From assembly GCA_002682825.1 (NCBI GenBank), contig NOKP01000001.1, positions 4,157,296-4,221,295 of the forward strand: a stretch of 64,000 nt of DNA. The letters are read 5' to 3'. The position numbers and the translations under genes were made by a program. The DNA is from Neonectria sp. B-13. Taxonomy: Eukaryota > Ascomycota > Sordariomycetes > Hypocreales > Nectriaceae. Numbering within the stretch: position 1 is the first letter of the stretch; each line of letters begins with the position of its first letter. The notes under the pieces are model-generated. The model saw only the letters and a program-made list of their open reading frames with translations. It was not told the DNA's origin and made no database searches. Positions 1-10,549 of this stretch are shown piece by piece.

Positions 1-1433
1 ACGGTAGGCGCAACGCCAGGCAGGGATCTGGGGTTCAAGGGTCTTATCAGTCCAAGAGATTATCGGGAGATGGGGCGTGCGGGAGCTCTGACTTGCGTGC
101 GTGGTGCGTGTGTGTCTTTTCTTTTACTTGAGAGGACAGATCAAGTACGCCAAGTGTATATCGAAGTATCAGTAAGATGACGAACTGCAAGGTCTTGCTT
201 GATTCAGGAGCAGCTTGTACTGGAGTGAAGCTCTATAGTACCTAGAGGCCTCTACTTGCTTCTTGCTTATCTAAACCGCCTGTTCCGTCGCGGCACTGCA
301 GTATCCGGAATCCGGACAGCTTGGTGGCGCTGAGTTGGGAAGAGCGAGCAGCCAGAAGGGGAGAGAGCAGCCGAAGAGTTGAAACCTTGCAATTTCGCAG
401 ACTTTTCCTAATTAATGCGGGAAAAGGTCCAAGGAACTTAAATCGCATGCTAATAGCTGTCCTTGGTCGTGTGAGTGCGTGAAAGAGTCGCTCTGATATT
501 TGACGTGATGGTAATACCTACTAGTAGTGTTCGTAGGTACTCAAGTACTGTAGCATCTCATGCAAGGTACTTTCCCTGCGCTCTGTCCTCACCCTTGTCG
601 TACCAATCGATAAGCATCCGCCCAAGCCGGGACTAGTCCCAGGTACATACTCCTCCCCCACTCGAAGCGTCGCCGGCCAAAATAGTGGGAGACTGCAGGA
701 TATGAGAGGGACAGCAGAAGACTGTCGCAGTATTTTTGTCTGCCCACACCGAGCTAACGGGGCTTAACCAGACTGCTGGTGGTGGGTGGTGGTGTCGTTT
801 GGTGAATCTCTCCGCCACCCTCTCACCCTTTTTTAATTGCTTCTTCCGCCCCCCTCCCCGGTCCGTCGCCCCCCCCGGGCCCAGCAGCGGCGAGCCAGAA
901 AGCCAGAAGAGCGCTATCCCCAAAGATAACTCTCGTCTTGCTTCTCGGCCGTGGCCGTCGGCGAGGCTTTTGATCGGCCTCTCTCTCTTGTCCCTCTTGT
1001 CCCTTCTTTCTTCTTAACCATTCCTTCGCATCTGGCTTTTTTTCCTCTTCCTCCCCGCCCCCAAACCGACTCCATCTTCTCTCCCCCTAAAGAGCTTCCC
1101 TCTTCCTTCCATCGTGGATCTTTCTCTTTCCTCTCCGCTGCTGTTACTGTGTTGTTGCCCGCTGTGCTGTGCCCTTTCGTCGTGTTGCGCCCTGGTCAAC
1201 GGAACTGGTCTCCCTGGCTCTCGATCCCTTATCGCTCGGCTGTGGCCTTTCCGCCTCCGCCTATCCGCCTACGAATACGCCTCTTCGTCCTACACGCTAT
1301 TACTTCAGCCAACCTTCTTATCTATCTGACCCGGCCACGCTCCCTCGCTTTTCCCTACCTCTCACTCTCCTCTCTCACCTCCCACAACACCACAAACTGC
1401 TCCGCCCGACAACCCATCGCGAACCTCTCCACC
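1..1433. other. Intergenic region and 5' leader upstream of the ammonium permease gene
   Basis: I see no convincing gene here. The last 400 bases or so before the ATG are strongly CT-rich, as expected of a fungal promoter/5' leader. Open frames run through this CT-rich part in several frames but have leader-like composition. Four GATA-type sites are listed separately. Confidence 0.7.
60..929. promoter_or_regulatory. Cluster of HGATAR (AreA/NIT2-type) sites upstream of the ammonium permease
   Basis: Four matches to HGATAR are visible: TTATCG at 60-65 (CGATAA on the minus strand), TTATCT at 267-272 (AGATAA on minus), CGATAA at 608-613 and AGATAA at 924-929. GATA factors AreA/NIT2 activate ammonium permease genes when nitrogen is limiting, so the sites fit the downstream gene. 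A six-base degenerate motif is common by chance, so binding is an inference. Confidence 0.45.
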
Positions 1434-3235
1434 ATGGCAGAACACGGCGGCGCGAGGTCGGTGCCCTACAATGGCACCGGGCTCATGGGCGCTGATCCCC
1501 TCGACATGGACGTCAACATCTGGTACGAGGTAAGTTGCTAGTTCCGCCCAATGTGGGTCACGGCCTGGCTGAGCGCCCGCAAGCTGACTCTGGTGCGCCC
1601 GCACAATCGCAGCCCGGAGACATTGCTTGGATGTTGACTTCCACGGCCTTGGTGCTACTGATGATTCCTGGTGTTGGGTGAGTTACCTGCCTAAATAACA
1701 TATTCTTCCCTTTCCCTTGGTGTTTAGCTGCCGTCTATCGTCCCATGACGATGACGTGCATGCAACCGCCGACAGCTATTCCCCAGAGCCCACCCACCAC
1801 ACTGCAGCCGACTAACACGCTCGGAAATGCAGCTTCTTTTACTCCGGCCTCGCCCGCCGGAAGTCGGCCCTCTCCCTCATTTGGCTCTCTGTCATGAGCA
1901 CCGCCGTGACATGCTTCCAATGGTTCTTCTGGGGCTACTCGCTCACCTTTTCCCACACCGCCGGGCCCTTCATCGGTGACTTGTCCAACTTCGCCTTTCG
2001 CAATGTCCTCGCCCGTCCTTCTGTCGGCTCCGACAAGGTGCCCGACCTGCTCTTCGCCGTCTACCAGGGCATGTTCTCCGCCATCACCGTCGCCCTCGCT
2101 ACCGGCGCCGTAGCCGAGCGCGGCCGTATGCTCCCCTGCGTCATCTTCATGTTCGTCTGGGCCACCGTCATCTACGATCCCATTGCTTGCTGGACCTGGA
2201 ACCCGAGCGGCTGGTCCACCACCATGGGCGGCCTCGACTTCGCCGGCGGCACCCCCGTGCATATCGCCTCTGGCAGCGCCGCCCTCGCCTACTCCATGAT
2301 GCTTGGCAAGCGCCGCGGCCACGGCACCCATGAGCTCAACTACCGCCCTCACAACGTTACCCACATTGTCATCGGCACCGTCTTCCTGTGGGTCGGCTGG
2401 TTCGGGTTCAACGCCGGTTCCGCCCTCTGCGCCAACCTGCGCGGTGTCATGGCTGCTGTGGTCACCAACCTGGCCGCTTGTGTGGGAGGCATGACCTGGT
2501 GTATCCTGGACTATCGCTTGGAGCGAAAGTGGTCGACTGTTGGCTTCTGCAGCGGCGTTGTTGCTGGACTGGTCTCCATTACCCCTGGCTCAGGTACGTT
2601 GTGACATACTTGCAGACCTGAATTGGATGATGAAGTAAACCAACTGATCATGAATAGGCTATGTCCCTGCTTGGTCGGCTGTCATCTTTGGTGTGCTCGG
2701 CGCCTCCTTTTCCAACTATGCCACCAAGGTCAAGTTCCTCCTCCGCATCGATGATGCCCTCGACATCTTCGCCGTGCATGGTGTTGGCGGCCTGGTCGGC
2801 AACATCTGCACCGCCTTCTTCGCCAGTAGGTCCATCGCCGCCCTCGATGGCCACACCCGCATCGACGGTGGCTGGATTGACCACCACTGGATTCAGATGG
2901 GCTACCAGCTCGCCGATTCCTTTACCGGTGGTCTGTACTCGTTCAGCGGGACCTGTCTCATCCTCTTTGTGATGAACATGATTCCCGGCCTCCGCCTGCG
3001 CGCCACCGAGGAATCTGAGGTTCTGGGTATCGATGACGCCGAGATTGGCGAGTTCGCCTATGACTACGTCGAGCTCACGCGAGAGGTGGTCAACGACCTC
3101 GAGAACGAAGCCGGGAGCCGGTACTCGGCCGATCCGTCGGCCTTCCACCCATACGAGAAGAACAGCATCCCCCTGATAGACGCGCGGATGTTTGGCGGAC
3201 AACCTGCGCCAGCGCCAGTCGCGTTCCCCCAATGA
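1434..3235 (+). CDS. Ammonium permease, MEP2 type (Amt/Mep/Rh family)
   Basis: Plasma-membrane ammonium uptake. Exons 1434-1529, 1613-1677, 1833-2593 and 2658-3235 join in frame to 499 aa, the usual length for fungal Mep2. The ATG is in an ACCATGG context and is followed by a short extracellular stretch containing NGT. The body carries 11 predicted hydrophobic segments with the Amt signature DFAGGTPVHIASGSAA. Both pore histidines are visible, at about residues 197 (PVHIASG) and 348 (FAVHGVGG). Yeast Mep1/Mep3 have Glu at the first position while Mep2 has His, so this is a Mep2-type protein, the class that can also act as an ammonium sensor. The cytosolic tail has the conserved EIGEFAYDYVEL segment that couples to the pore. 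GATA sites upstream suggest nitrogen metabolite repression. The family call is very secure; signalling function is inferred. Confidence 0.95.
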
Positions 3236-3991
3236 GGCGAGCTCCGGGCTTCTCAACAAGCCCGAACGATAAAACATGTTCAGTTGTGGTCCCTAGGATG
3301 ACCAACAAAAAGCCTTGGATCTGTACGCATAGACGGCGTCATATTCTTCTTTTCTTATATTATTGATACCCGGGTTGTTTGATTATGTTGGGTGGAAGGA
3401 TTCTTGCTTGTACAATAACACGTTGTCTTATGTTGCAATTGGATGGAAGGCTCAGGATAGGCCGGCATGAGTTGGATAGGCGAGGCCGAGCAGCAACTTT
3501 ACTATTTAGCTCCCCATCTCTAGGAATGACCTATCGTTTGATGTACATGAAAGTACCTCCTGCAGTGAGTGATTGAATCCCAAACTTACTGGTTGAGAGC
3601 CCCCATGGGATGGGCTCTCCAGCGCTGGCTGTAAAGAAGTTATGTACAATAGCGGGTCGGCGCCATCTTTTTAGCGCTGTAGCCTGGCCTGTTCAGCGAC
3701 CCAGACAACCGATGTCATGCATGCAGGGCTTCCAATCCGACAACTCAGAGCCCCAGCTTTCTGGCATGGTCCCAAAAGAGTCGACAGCATCACCTCTCTT
3801 CGCTGCACTATCCCCTTTGGAGCTGACCAAAGACATCACATGATGCGCAGCGGCGTCACAGCTTCGTGAAGTCTGCGAGCAGGCATCACCAGGGTCTACC
3901 GTGGATGGAATGAAGGGCTTCTACGCCGCGCCGTTTCTGCTTCTCACACCTCGCATTCATCCCCCGTCTCTTCATCTACCAGCCGTACGAC
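3236..3991. other. Intergenic: 3' region of the permease and promoter of the Pol X gene
   Basis: About 750 bases between two co-directional genes. No RNA gene or conserved frame was recognised. Short open frames exist but lack family resemblance. Confidence 0.6.
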
Positions 3992-6487
3992 ATGGCATCC
4001 CTCCAAGAGAAAACCGCATTCTTCAACCAGCTCAAGCCGCTGTATAGCGACGACGAGTTCGATGCGGAAGAAGAAGGCGAAAGAAAGCGATGCCGCAGCT
4101 TCTTCAAGGCCACACCGGCGCCGGCGCCACCGTCGCCCGTTCGTCAAGAACCCGTGGTGCTGGACTTGACTGGAGATGAGCCTCCCAAAGTTAGATCAAC
4201 GCCCAGAAGAGTTGCCTCAGTGCCCACGCCTTTTCCAAGCGGAGGCGCGCAGATCATCAAGGGCACGCCAATGGCAGCTTTCAGTCGGAAGGGAAGACTA
4301 GGCTCGTTGTTGGATGCGCAAAGTCCGGATGTTATTCTGGTGGACGACACCCCTATCCCCGACTCGACTCGGCCTGCTCAGAGACGGATTTCTAGAAGTG
4401 ATTCTACGCCGGCGTTCCCTTCGAAACGGCCGCTGGGGGGCGCAAGAGAAGACTCGCCGTCCCCGAGCGTCGCCATGAAGAAGCGGAAGCGGGAGCCTGC
4501 GCTGAAACTACGGCTGGAGGGCGAGCAAGTCTTCAAAGGACTGTCGTTTTTCTACGTCCCGGACAACGACATCGCGCCGGCCCGGCGGCTGAGGATCACA
4601 AAGGCCAGGGAGTTTGGGGCTACTTGGACGAGGAACCCCGGCGATGCGACTCACATTGTCGTGGAGAAGAACATTGCGTTCAAAGATGTCGAAGGTGTTC
4701 TGAAGAGTGCCAGTAGAGATCTCCCGCCCAAGGTGGTCAACGAGGACTACCCAATCGACTGCATTCAGTTCAAGGCGCTTCTCGAGTGGAACCAGAAGAA
4801 ATACCAGCTTGCAGGCCAACCCGTGGCGGAAGATGAAAACGCGGCCTTGACTGCGCCGTCAAGTTCAAATGAGTCGGTCCTGTCTCTGCAGCTCAAACCA
4901 CCACCGACCAACCCAAAGAGATGGGATTTCGCTCCCCTGAGTGGTACTCCGACTAGGAGTGAAGAATCACCGGAACCGAGTCGCGTTGCTCTGACCCCGA
5001 TGCCCACAGACTCCCAGCCCGTCATTCTCGATTTAGAAGCGCTTGTATCATCTCCCAAGGATGTATCGGATGATGAAGTGATAGAGGTTGAAGAGAAGGG
5101 TTGCCATGATCAAGTTTCAGCAGGCGACGGGGTGACGAACAGCATCGGCTCAAGGCAGACGGACACACAAAACCTTCGAAAGAAGGATGATGAACCTAGA
5201 GATGAACCCAAAGATGAGCTCACGGAGTACATCAATCTCATGCAGAAGTACAAGGACCTTCCCTTGGACGTGGAAGAGGACGATTCTCATTCTGTGCTGG
5301 ACACGGCGGACGGCTCGGATGCGGTTGAAGCCTCGGGTTCTGAAGAGGAGCGGGTCAAGAAGCGCGGATTCGCTAAGAGGAAAACACGATCCGGCCGCAA
5401 AGAAATGGCGTATGAGGACCGGTTCGCATGCAACACGGCCGGGGCCAAGGACGCCAAGGCGGGGAATCCCAACGCCCGCACCACTGAAGTGCTGCAGCTC
5501 ATGGCTGACTACTACGATCGAGTCAACGACCACTGGCGAACCACGGCTTACCGCAGGGCCATCAGCACGCTGAAGCGGCAGGGCACCAAGGTGACGACAG
5601 AGGAAGAGGCATTACTGCTTCCCAGCATCGGGCAGCGCCTAGCCCAGAAGATTGAAGAGATTGTCACGACGGACCGACTACAGCGGCTCGAGTACGCCCA
5701 GGACGAGTCCATGTCCAAGCCGCTCCAGCTCTTCCTGGGCATATACGGCGTGGGGAACCACCAGGCTCAGCAATGGATCGCGCAAGGGTTTCGGACGCTG
5801 GGAGACCTGAAGGGGAAGGCAAACCTCACACGGAACCAGTTGGTCGGGGTCGACCACTACGATGACCTCAACACCCGGATACCGCGGCGAGAAGTCGAGG
5901 CTCTCGGCGCAGTGGTGCAGAAGGCAGCCCATAAAGTCGACCCACAGGTACAGCTCATCGTCGAGGGAAGTTACCGAAGAGGAGCAGAGTCGTCGGGCGA
6001 CATTGACTTCATCGTCACCAAGCCCAACACGGAGTCCTCCGGTGACCTGCGGCCAGCCCTGGACGAACTTGTACGGCGACTCGAGGCGGACAACTTCCTC
6101 GTTGCCAGGCTAGCATCGTCCAGGACGGCCAGCGAGGGCAGCAAGTGGCACGGGTGCTGCGTATTGCCCAGGTTGGCGGGCGGGTTCAACGACGACGACA
6201 GCTACCGGCCGACGTGGCGGCGCATCGACTTCCTGCTGGTGCCGGAGTCGGAGATGGGGGCGGCGCTCCTCTACTTTACGGGCAACGACATCTTCAACCG
6301 CAGCATGCGGCTGCTGGCGTCCAAAAAGGGCATGCGGCTCAACCAGCGCGGGCTGTACAAGGACGTGATGCGCGGGCCGCAGCGGGCCAAGGTGACGGAG
6401 GGGGAGCTCGTGGAGGGGCGGGACGAGCGTAAGATTTTTGAGATTCTGGGGGTCAAGTGGCGAGAGCCTCATGAGAGGTGGTGTTGA
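3992..6487 (+). CDS. pol4: Family X DNA polymerase with BRCT domain (Pol4 / Pol lambda-mu type)
   Basis: Gap-filling polymerase of non-homologous end joining and base excision repair; nuclear. Single exon of 831 aa starting MASLQEKTAFF. Residues 1-170 are low-complexity and rich in S/P. A BRCT domain lies at about 176-280 (KGLSFFYVP ... THIVVEKN ... IDCIQFKALLEW). The 8-kDa helix-hairpin-helix domain is at about 493-565 (LMADYYDRVNDHWRTTAYRR ... LPSIGQRLAQKIEEIV), with a second HhH near 586 (GIYGVGNHQAQQW). The nucleotidyltransferase signature GSYRRGAESSGDIDF at about 660-675 gives two catalytic Asp; the third is in RIDFLLVP near 744. YFTGNDIFNRSMR and KGMRLNQRGLY complete the thumb. It is longer than yeast Pol4 (582 aa) because of a Ser/acidic linker between BRCT and the 8-kDa domain. 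Lambda versus mu assignment cannot be settled by eye. Confidence 0.95.
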   Translation: MASLQEKTAFFNQLKPLYSDDEFDAEEEGERKRCRSFFKATPAPAPPSPVRQEPVVLDLTGDEPPKVRSTPRRVASVPTPFPSGGAQIIKGTPMAAFSRKGRLGSLLDAQSPDVILVDDTPIPDSTRPAQRRISRSDSTPAFPSKRPLGGAREDSPSPSVAMKKRKREPALKLRLEGEQVFKGLSFFYVPDNDIAPARRLRITKAREFGATWTRNPGDATHIVVEKNIAFKDVEGVLKSASRDLPPKVVNEDYPIDCIQFKALLEWNQKKYQLAGQPVAEDENAALTAPSSSNESVLSLQLKPPPTNPKRWDFAPLSGTPTRSEESPEPSRVALTPMPTDSQPVILDLEALVSSPKDVSDDEVIEVEEKGCHDQVSAGDGVTNSIGSRQTDTQNLRKKDDEPRDEPKDELTEYINLMQKYKDLPLDVEEDDSHSVLDTADGSDAVEASGSEEERVKKRGFAKRKTRSGRKEMAYEDRFACNTAGAKDAKAGNPNARTTEVLQLMADYYDRVNDHWRTTAYRRAISTLKRQGTKVTTEEEALLLPSIGQRLAQKIEEIVTTDRLQRLEYAQDESMSKPLQLFLGIYGVGNHQAQQWIAQGFRTLGDLKGKANLTRNQLVGVDHYDDLNTRIPRREVEALGAVVQKAAHKVDPQVQLIVEGSYRRGAESSGDIDFIVTKPNTESSGDLRPALDELVRRLEADNFLVARLASSRTASEGSKWHGCCVLPRLAGGFNDDDSYRPTWRRIDFLLVPESEMGAALLYFTGNDIFNRSMRLLASKKGMRLNQRGLYKDVMRGPQRAKVTEGELVEGRDERKIFEILGVKWREPHERWC

Positions 6488-7299
6488 TCTTGGAAAGGGG
6501 CGATGTTTTCCCACGGTCCTGGATAGGATGGATCGTGGCATTGGATCGCACTGTTGCATAGCGAGGGAGTTGGCCCATGGTTTAGGTTGTAATTATGTAT
6601 TTTAGTAGCATGGATGACATGGACTGAAGTATCTTGTGGATAGGATCAAGCTCACACGGGAAGACAGATAACAAAACGGACGTATATCCATGCTTGTCGA
6701 AGTCTTGTTCCCCGGAATCTGCATCTTGCTTCCGTCAATCCATAGACTAATATGGATCACATGCCAAACATGAGGTGCTGCACATGGAGATACGTAGGTA
6801 CATGCGCTGTACGTCAGCGCGCACATCCCCTAAAGGTCCAGTGACGACACGCCTATGACCTCCCTCGGGCCGCCCTGCGTCATAGGCCCTGGGCATGGCT
6901 GTGGCGGGGATGCCGGCTCTAGCTGCCATTCTCCGCAACACAAGCCGAAGGCGCTTCCACATCCGAGGCTTGGGACAGGTGACATCCACATCGCAATCGA
7001 TCTGGGCCATCTTCTGCCTCGGTCGGCTCTTGCAAGTCGAACCCCCAAACCCAAAGACCCTTTTCCCCCTTCTTTACATCCCTCCCGTCCCCCGCAAAAC
7101 GGAACATACCACCCATCGATCGCCTTTCATTATTCCGTCCGAAAAAAAGAAATCTCCTGATCTCGTCTCCGATGCGGTGGTGAAGCTCGCGCCATCCTCT
7201 CAGCTTTCGCCCTCCCCAATCTCAGCCGCCCGCCCGCTCTAGCTTCCTCGAGAGACGGCCTTTTTTGCCGAGGCTGGGACCCCCTCCCACTGCGGCACC
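6488..7299. other. Intergenic between the Pol X gene and the PXMP4-like gene
   Basis: About 810 bases. The last 250 bases are C/T-rich leader sequence. No additional gene or RNA was recognised. Confidence 0.6.
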
Positions 7300-8330
7300 A
7301 TGACGTCGGCCGCCCTCGAAGGGCTCAAGGTATGTCGTGCGATGCGATGCGATGACTACGCCGTCAGGAGGGCATCGTGGCCTTGTCTGGCGGTGGGACG
7401 TGCGACTCGGTTGGCTGACGTATGCAGAACGCGCTGGAGGCCATCATCCGGGACCCGCGATACCACGATGTGCTGTCGCTCATCAAGACGGCGCGCAATG
7501 GCGCTGTCTACGGGTCCAAGGTGCGGTTTCCGCATGCCCTGGTGTGAGTACCGTCCTCGATTGCCTGCTGGCTTGACCTCGTTGCTGACTCGCTTTGCTC
7601 TCGCGCGCAGTATGATCTTCCTCTTCCGGTCCGGAACGTACGTCCAACCTCTCCCTACTCCACCGTTGCCGCTGGCACCGCCACCGCTATGCACCGAAAG
7701 AATACGCTCCAGCCGCCGATGAACAATATGCTGATGTGCGTGGCTACTTAGGTTCCGACACAAGGTCTCGCTGGTCTTGCGGGCGACTAGGCATCATGCC
7801 AGCAATCTGGCGCGGTTCGCCGTCATCTATAAGCTGACGATGCTTGCGCTGAAGAACTTCGGCTCAACGCCCGGCAAAGAGGGTAAAGTCCCTCCCTCCA
7901 ATCTTGCTATTATACCATACTCCAGACGGGATGCTAACCAGTTTGCGACGCAGGGGCGTACGACTCCTTCTTTGGCGGTCTCGTGGGTGGTTACTTCGTC
8001 TTCGGCGGGCGTTCCAAGCGGACCGGCAAGATCTCGTCGGTCAACCAGCAGATTGTCATCTACGTCTTCGCCCGCGTGATGCTGGCGCTCGCGCGCATCG
8101 CCGTCAAGCCGGGCGTGGGCTTCCCCGGGGTGTCGTCAGAGCCGCTGAACTCGACTATCAACCACTACGCATGGCCGGCGTTTGCGTCGCTGTCGTGGGC
8201 CATGGTGATGCTCGTCTTCCGCTACCACCCGGAGGAGCTGCAGTCAAGCCTGCGCAACAGCATGACGTACATCTACAAGGAATGCAACGACTTCGACTCG
8301 CTCCGGACGCTGGTCTGGCACAACAAATAG
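7300..8330 (+). CDS. pxmp4: Peroxisomal membrane protein 4 (PXMP4/PMP24) homologue
   Basis: Integral peroxisomal membrane protein of the Tim17-like PXMP4 family; its precise role is unsettled. Five exons (7300-7329, 7428-7543, 7611-7637, 7752-7882, 7954-8330) join to 226 aa, close to human PXMP4 (212 aa). Family landmarks in order: DPRYHDVLSLIKTARNGAVYG at the N-terminus, KVRFPHALVMIFLFRSG, the central glycine-rich FFGGLVGGYFVFGG, SVNQQIVIYVFARVMLALAR, and the C-terminal SLRNSMTYIYKECNDFDSL. Each has an obvious counterpart in animal PXMP4. Exon 3 is only 27 nt and exon 1 only 30 nt, so automated models could easily miss them. All junctions are canonical GT-AG and phase-consistent. Confidence 0.9.
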
Positions 8331-9058
8331 ATGCGGTTCCACGCGAAGTCGGCGGGGCCAAGGGGCTAGGGTTGTACTGGTTTATGTTTTACCCTGATAT
8401 GCTGGGCGTTTTTTTTGGGCGTAGTCATTTGTGTATGTTTTTTCTTGTTTGAGAAGGGCGTGTCAGGACTTTGGTAGGAGCATTTGCATGGAAGACATCC
8501 ATGGATACTGGGAAGGGACTTAGAGAAGGTCGCCGGATCAGACAAGGCCATTGCCTTTGCATGTGAGAGTAGCGAGGTTGGTGTAACATAAACCATCAAG
8601 GATACATATGAGAAATTGGTGAAGCAACGAGCAAACACGGCAGTGTCAATATCTCTCTATCATGACACTGAGATCCGTTCGGCCCGCTGATGGCGGATCG
8701 CATCTGGACACTAAGAACTAAGACACTAGACTAGATAGCAGCTACCAGAACTACCCCGCTAAATAAATCACAGAGCTCCTTCCCCCACCCCACCCTCGGA
8801 GCATGTGCCTAATTACATGATGGCCACCATTTCACAACCTCACCTCACTCACCTCACTCACCTTTCCTCCCATCTCCCCTCGTCTCCTCTCCCACCAGCG
8901 GCCCCCAACAAAGGCCCCGACTTCAATTGGACCTCGCATCTCCCCTACCTCTCATACTGGACGGCAGAAGAATTACGAGCCACGAAGCGACAATCGACGA
9001 GCGACCATTCACGATTTACGATTAGCGATCGACGACTGATCAACCACGACTGACCATC
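8331..9058. other. Intergenic between the PXMP4-like gene and csn4
   Basis: 3' flank of the PXMP4-like gene, then a CT-rich leader before csn4. A short imperfect repeat of CACCTCACT lies at about 8841-8863. No gene was recognised. Confidence 0.6.
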
Positions 9059-10400
9059 ATGGCGCCCAACTCCAAGGTCTCCGAGGCCCTCTCGCGGGCT
9101 CAGTCGGCCGCCGGCGAAAAAGGCCCCCTCTACGAACAGCTCCTCTCCGAGATCAAGACCCTCTCGTCGCCTACCTCGGCCATCGACGACCTCAACGCCA
9201 TCGTCGACTCCTTCTTTGGCCAGGGCCTCGGCGTCGTGGCCACCCGGTCTGTCCTGAATGCTTTCGTCACCACCCTCAAGGGGCTCGAGAACGAGGACAT
9301 GTGGATCGAGGTCGGAAACCGCACCCTGAACATGCTCTCGGCCCAGCCCTCGTCGTCGTCGTTTCTCGACGCCGGCGCCACCCTCCGTGAACTCATCGCC
9401 ACCGCCCACGAGAACAACGAGGACTTCCTCGACGCTGCCAAGACCCTGGCCGACATTCCCCTCGACAGCTCACAGCGCAAGGTCACCGACGAGGAAAAGG
9501 CCCGCACCTGGGTCCGCATTGTCCGCAACTACCTCGAGGTCGACGACTCCACCGCCGCCGAGGTATACATCAACAAGCTCAAGAACATCATGCACGACGT
9601 GCCTGACCAGGACCTGAACCTGCACTTCAAGCTTTCACAGGCCCGCATTCTAGATGCCAAGCGCGACTTCCTGGGCGCCTCGCAGCGATATCACGAGATT
9701 AGCTTCTCCCCGACCATTTCCGAGGAGGAGCGCCTGCACACCCTCAGCATGGGCGTCAAGTGCGCCGTCCTCGCTCCGGCGGGTCCGATGCGGAGTCGCA
9801 CCCTGGGACGCCTTTACAAGGACGAGCGTTCCGTGCAGCTCGATGAGTTTGGCATCCTGGAGAAGATGTTCCTCGACCGCCTCCTGTCTCCCGAGGAAGT
9901 CGACAAGTTCGCCGAGGGCCTGCAACCACACCAGCTGGCCACCACATCGGACGGCTCGACGGTCCTGGCCAAGGCCGTGGTCGAGCACAACCTCCTGGGA
10001 GCCTCCAGGCTGTACAGCAACATCCGCTTCGAGGCTCTGGGGCTGCTCCTGGGCCTGGGTGCCGACAAGGCGGAGGAGACTACGGCACGGATGATTGAGC
10101 AGGGTCGCCTGGTGGGCCGGATGGACCAACTTGACGGCATTGTCTGGTTCGAGGGCGGTGAGGCATCCGGGGAGAGGGGCAGCGGCCGAGCAGAGGTGAT
10201 TGTGGGCAAGGAGATGCGCAAGTGGGACGCCAACGTCGAGAGCTTGGCCGAGGAGGTGGAGAAAGTCACCAACACGTTGCAAAAGGAGTTTCCCGTAAGT
10301 CACTTTTTCCTTCACACGTGCTCATCGGACATTAAACTGGATCTATATGGTGCTAACTCTTGCATCGAAGGAATTTGTGGCCGCAAATCTTGTTGTATGA
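9059..10400 (+). CDS. csn4: COP9 signalosome complex subunit 4
   Basis: PCI-domain subunit of the COP9 signalosome, which removes NEDD8 from cullin-RING ligases and in filamentous fungi is required for development and light control. Exon 1 is 9059-10294 (412 codons). A 76-nt intron (GTAAGT...TCGAAG) separates it from a 30-nt terminal exon, 10371-10400, giving a tail that ends KEFPEFVAANLVV. Total 421 aa, versus about 406 in human CSN4. The N-terminal helical repeats contain ARTWVRIVRNYLEVDD and AEVYINKLKN. The PCI region (about 195-365) contains ILDAKRDFLGASQRYHEIS, ALLAPAG-like CAVLAPAGPMRSRTLGRLYKD, and the winged-helix segment ending GRLVGRMDQLDGIVWF. Reading through the intron gives a 470-aa frame with an unrelated tail, so splicing is preferred. 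The gene converges on the SGNH hydrolase 149 bases downstream. Confidence 0.95.
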
Positions 10401-10549
10401 AAGAACAACCAAGAGAGGAAACATGCATTGCATATGGCGTTTGGGGGTTTGGGACATTGGGTGGTGTCTAGGCGGTCTATTTTTCCCTGTCCAAGGCATA
10501 GCACGAAGGTCACTGGAATTTTAGACTGGCATGATCAACGACATCTAAT

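Noticed and set aside
951..1541. 196-codon plus-strand frame ending over exon 1 of the ammonium permease
   Set aside because: Its 5' part is CT-rich leader with no ATG in good context; only the last part (from 1434) is the real exon.
1735..2364. 209-codon minus-strand frame opposite the permease
   Set aside because: Composition shadow of a GC-rich, C-ending-codon gene; Gly/Glu/Ala-rich with no domain.
10295..10471. Read-through of the csn4 intron giving a 470-aa protein
   Set aside because: Splicing at GTAAGT/TCGAAG restores a CSN4-like C-terminus; the read-through tail has no family resemblance.
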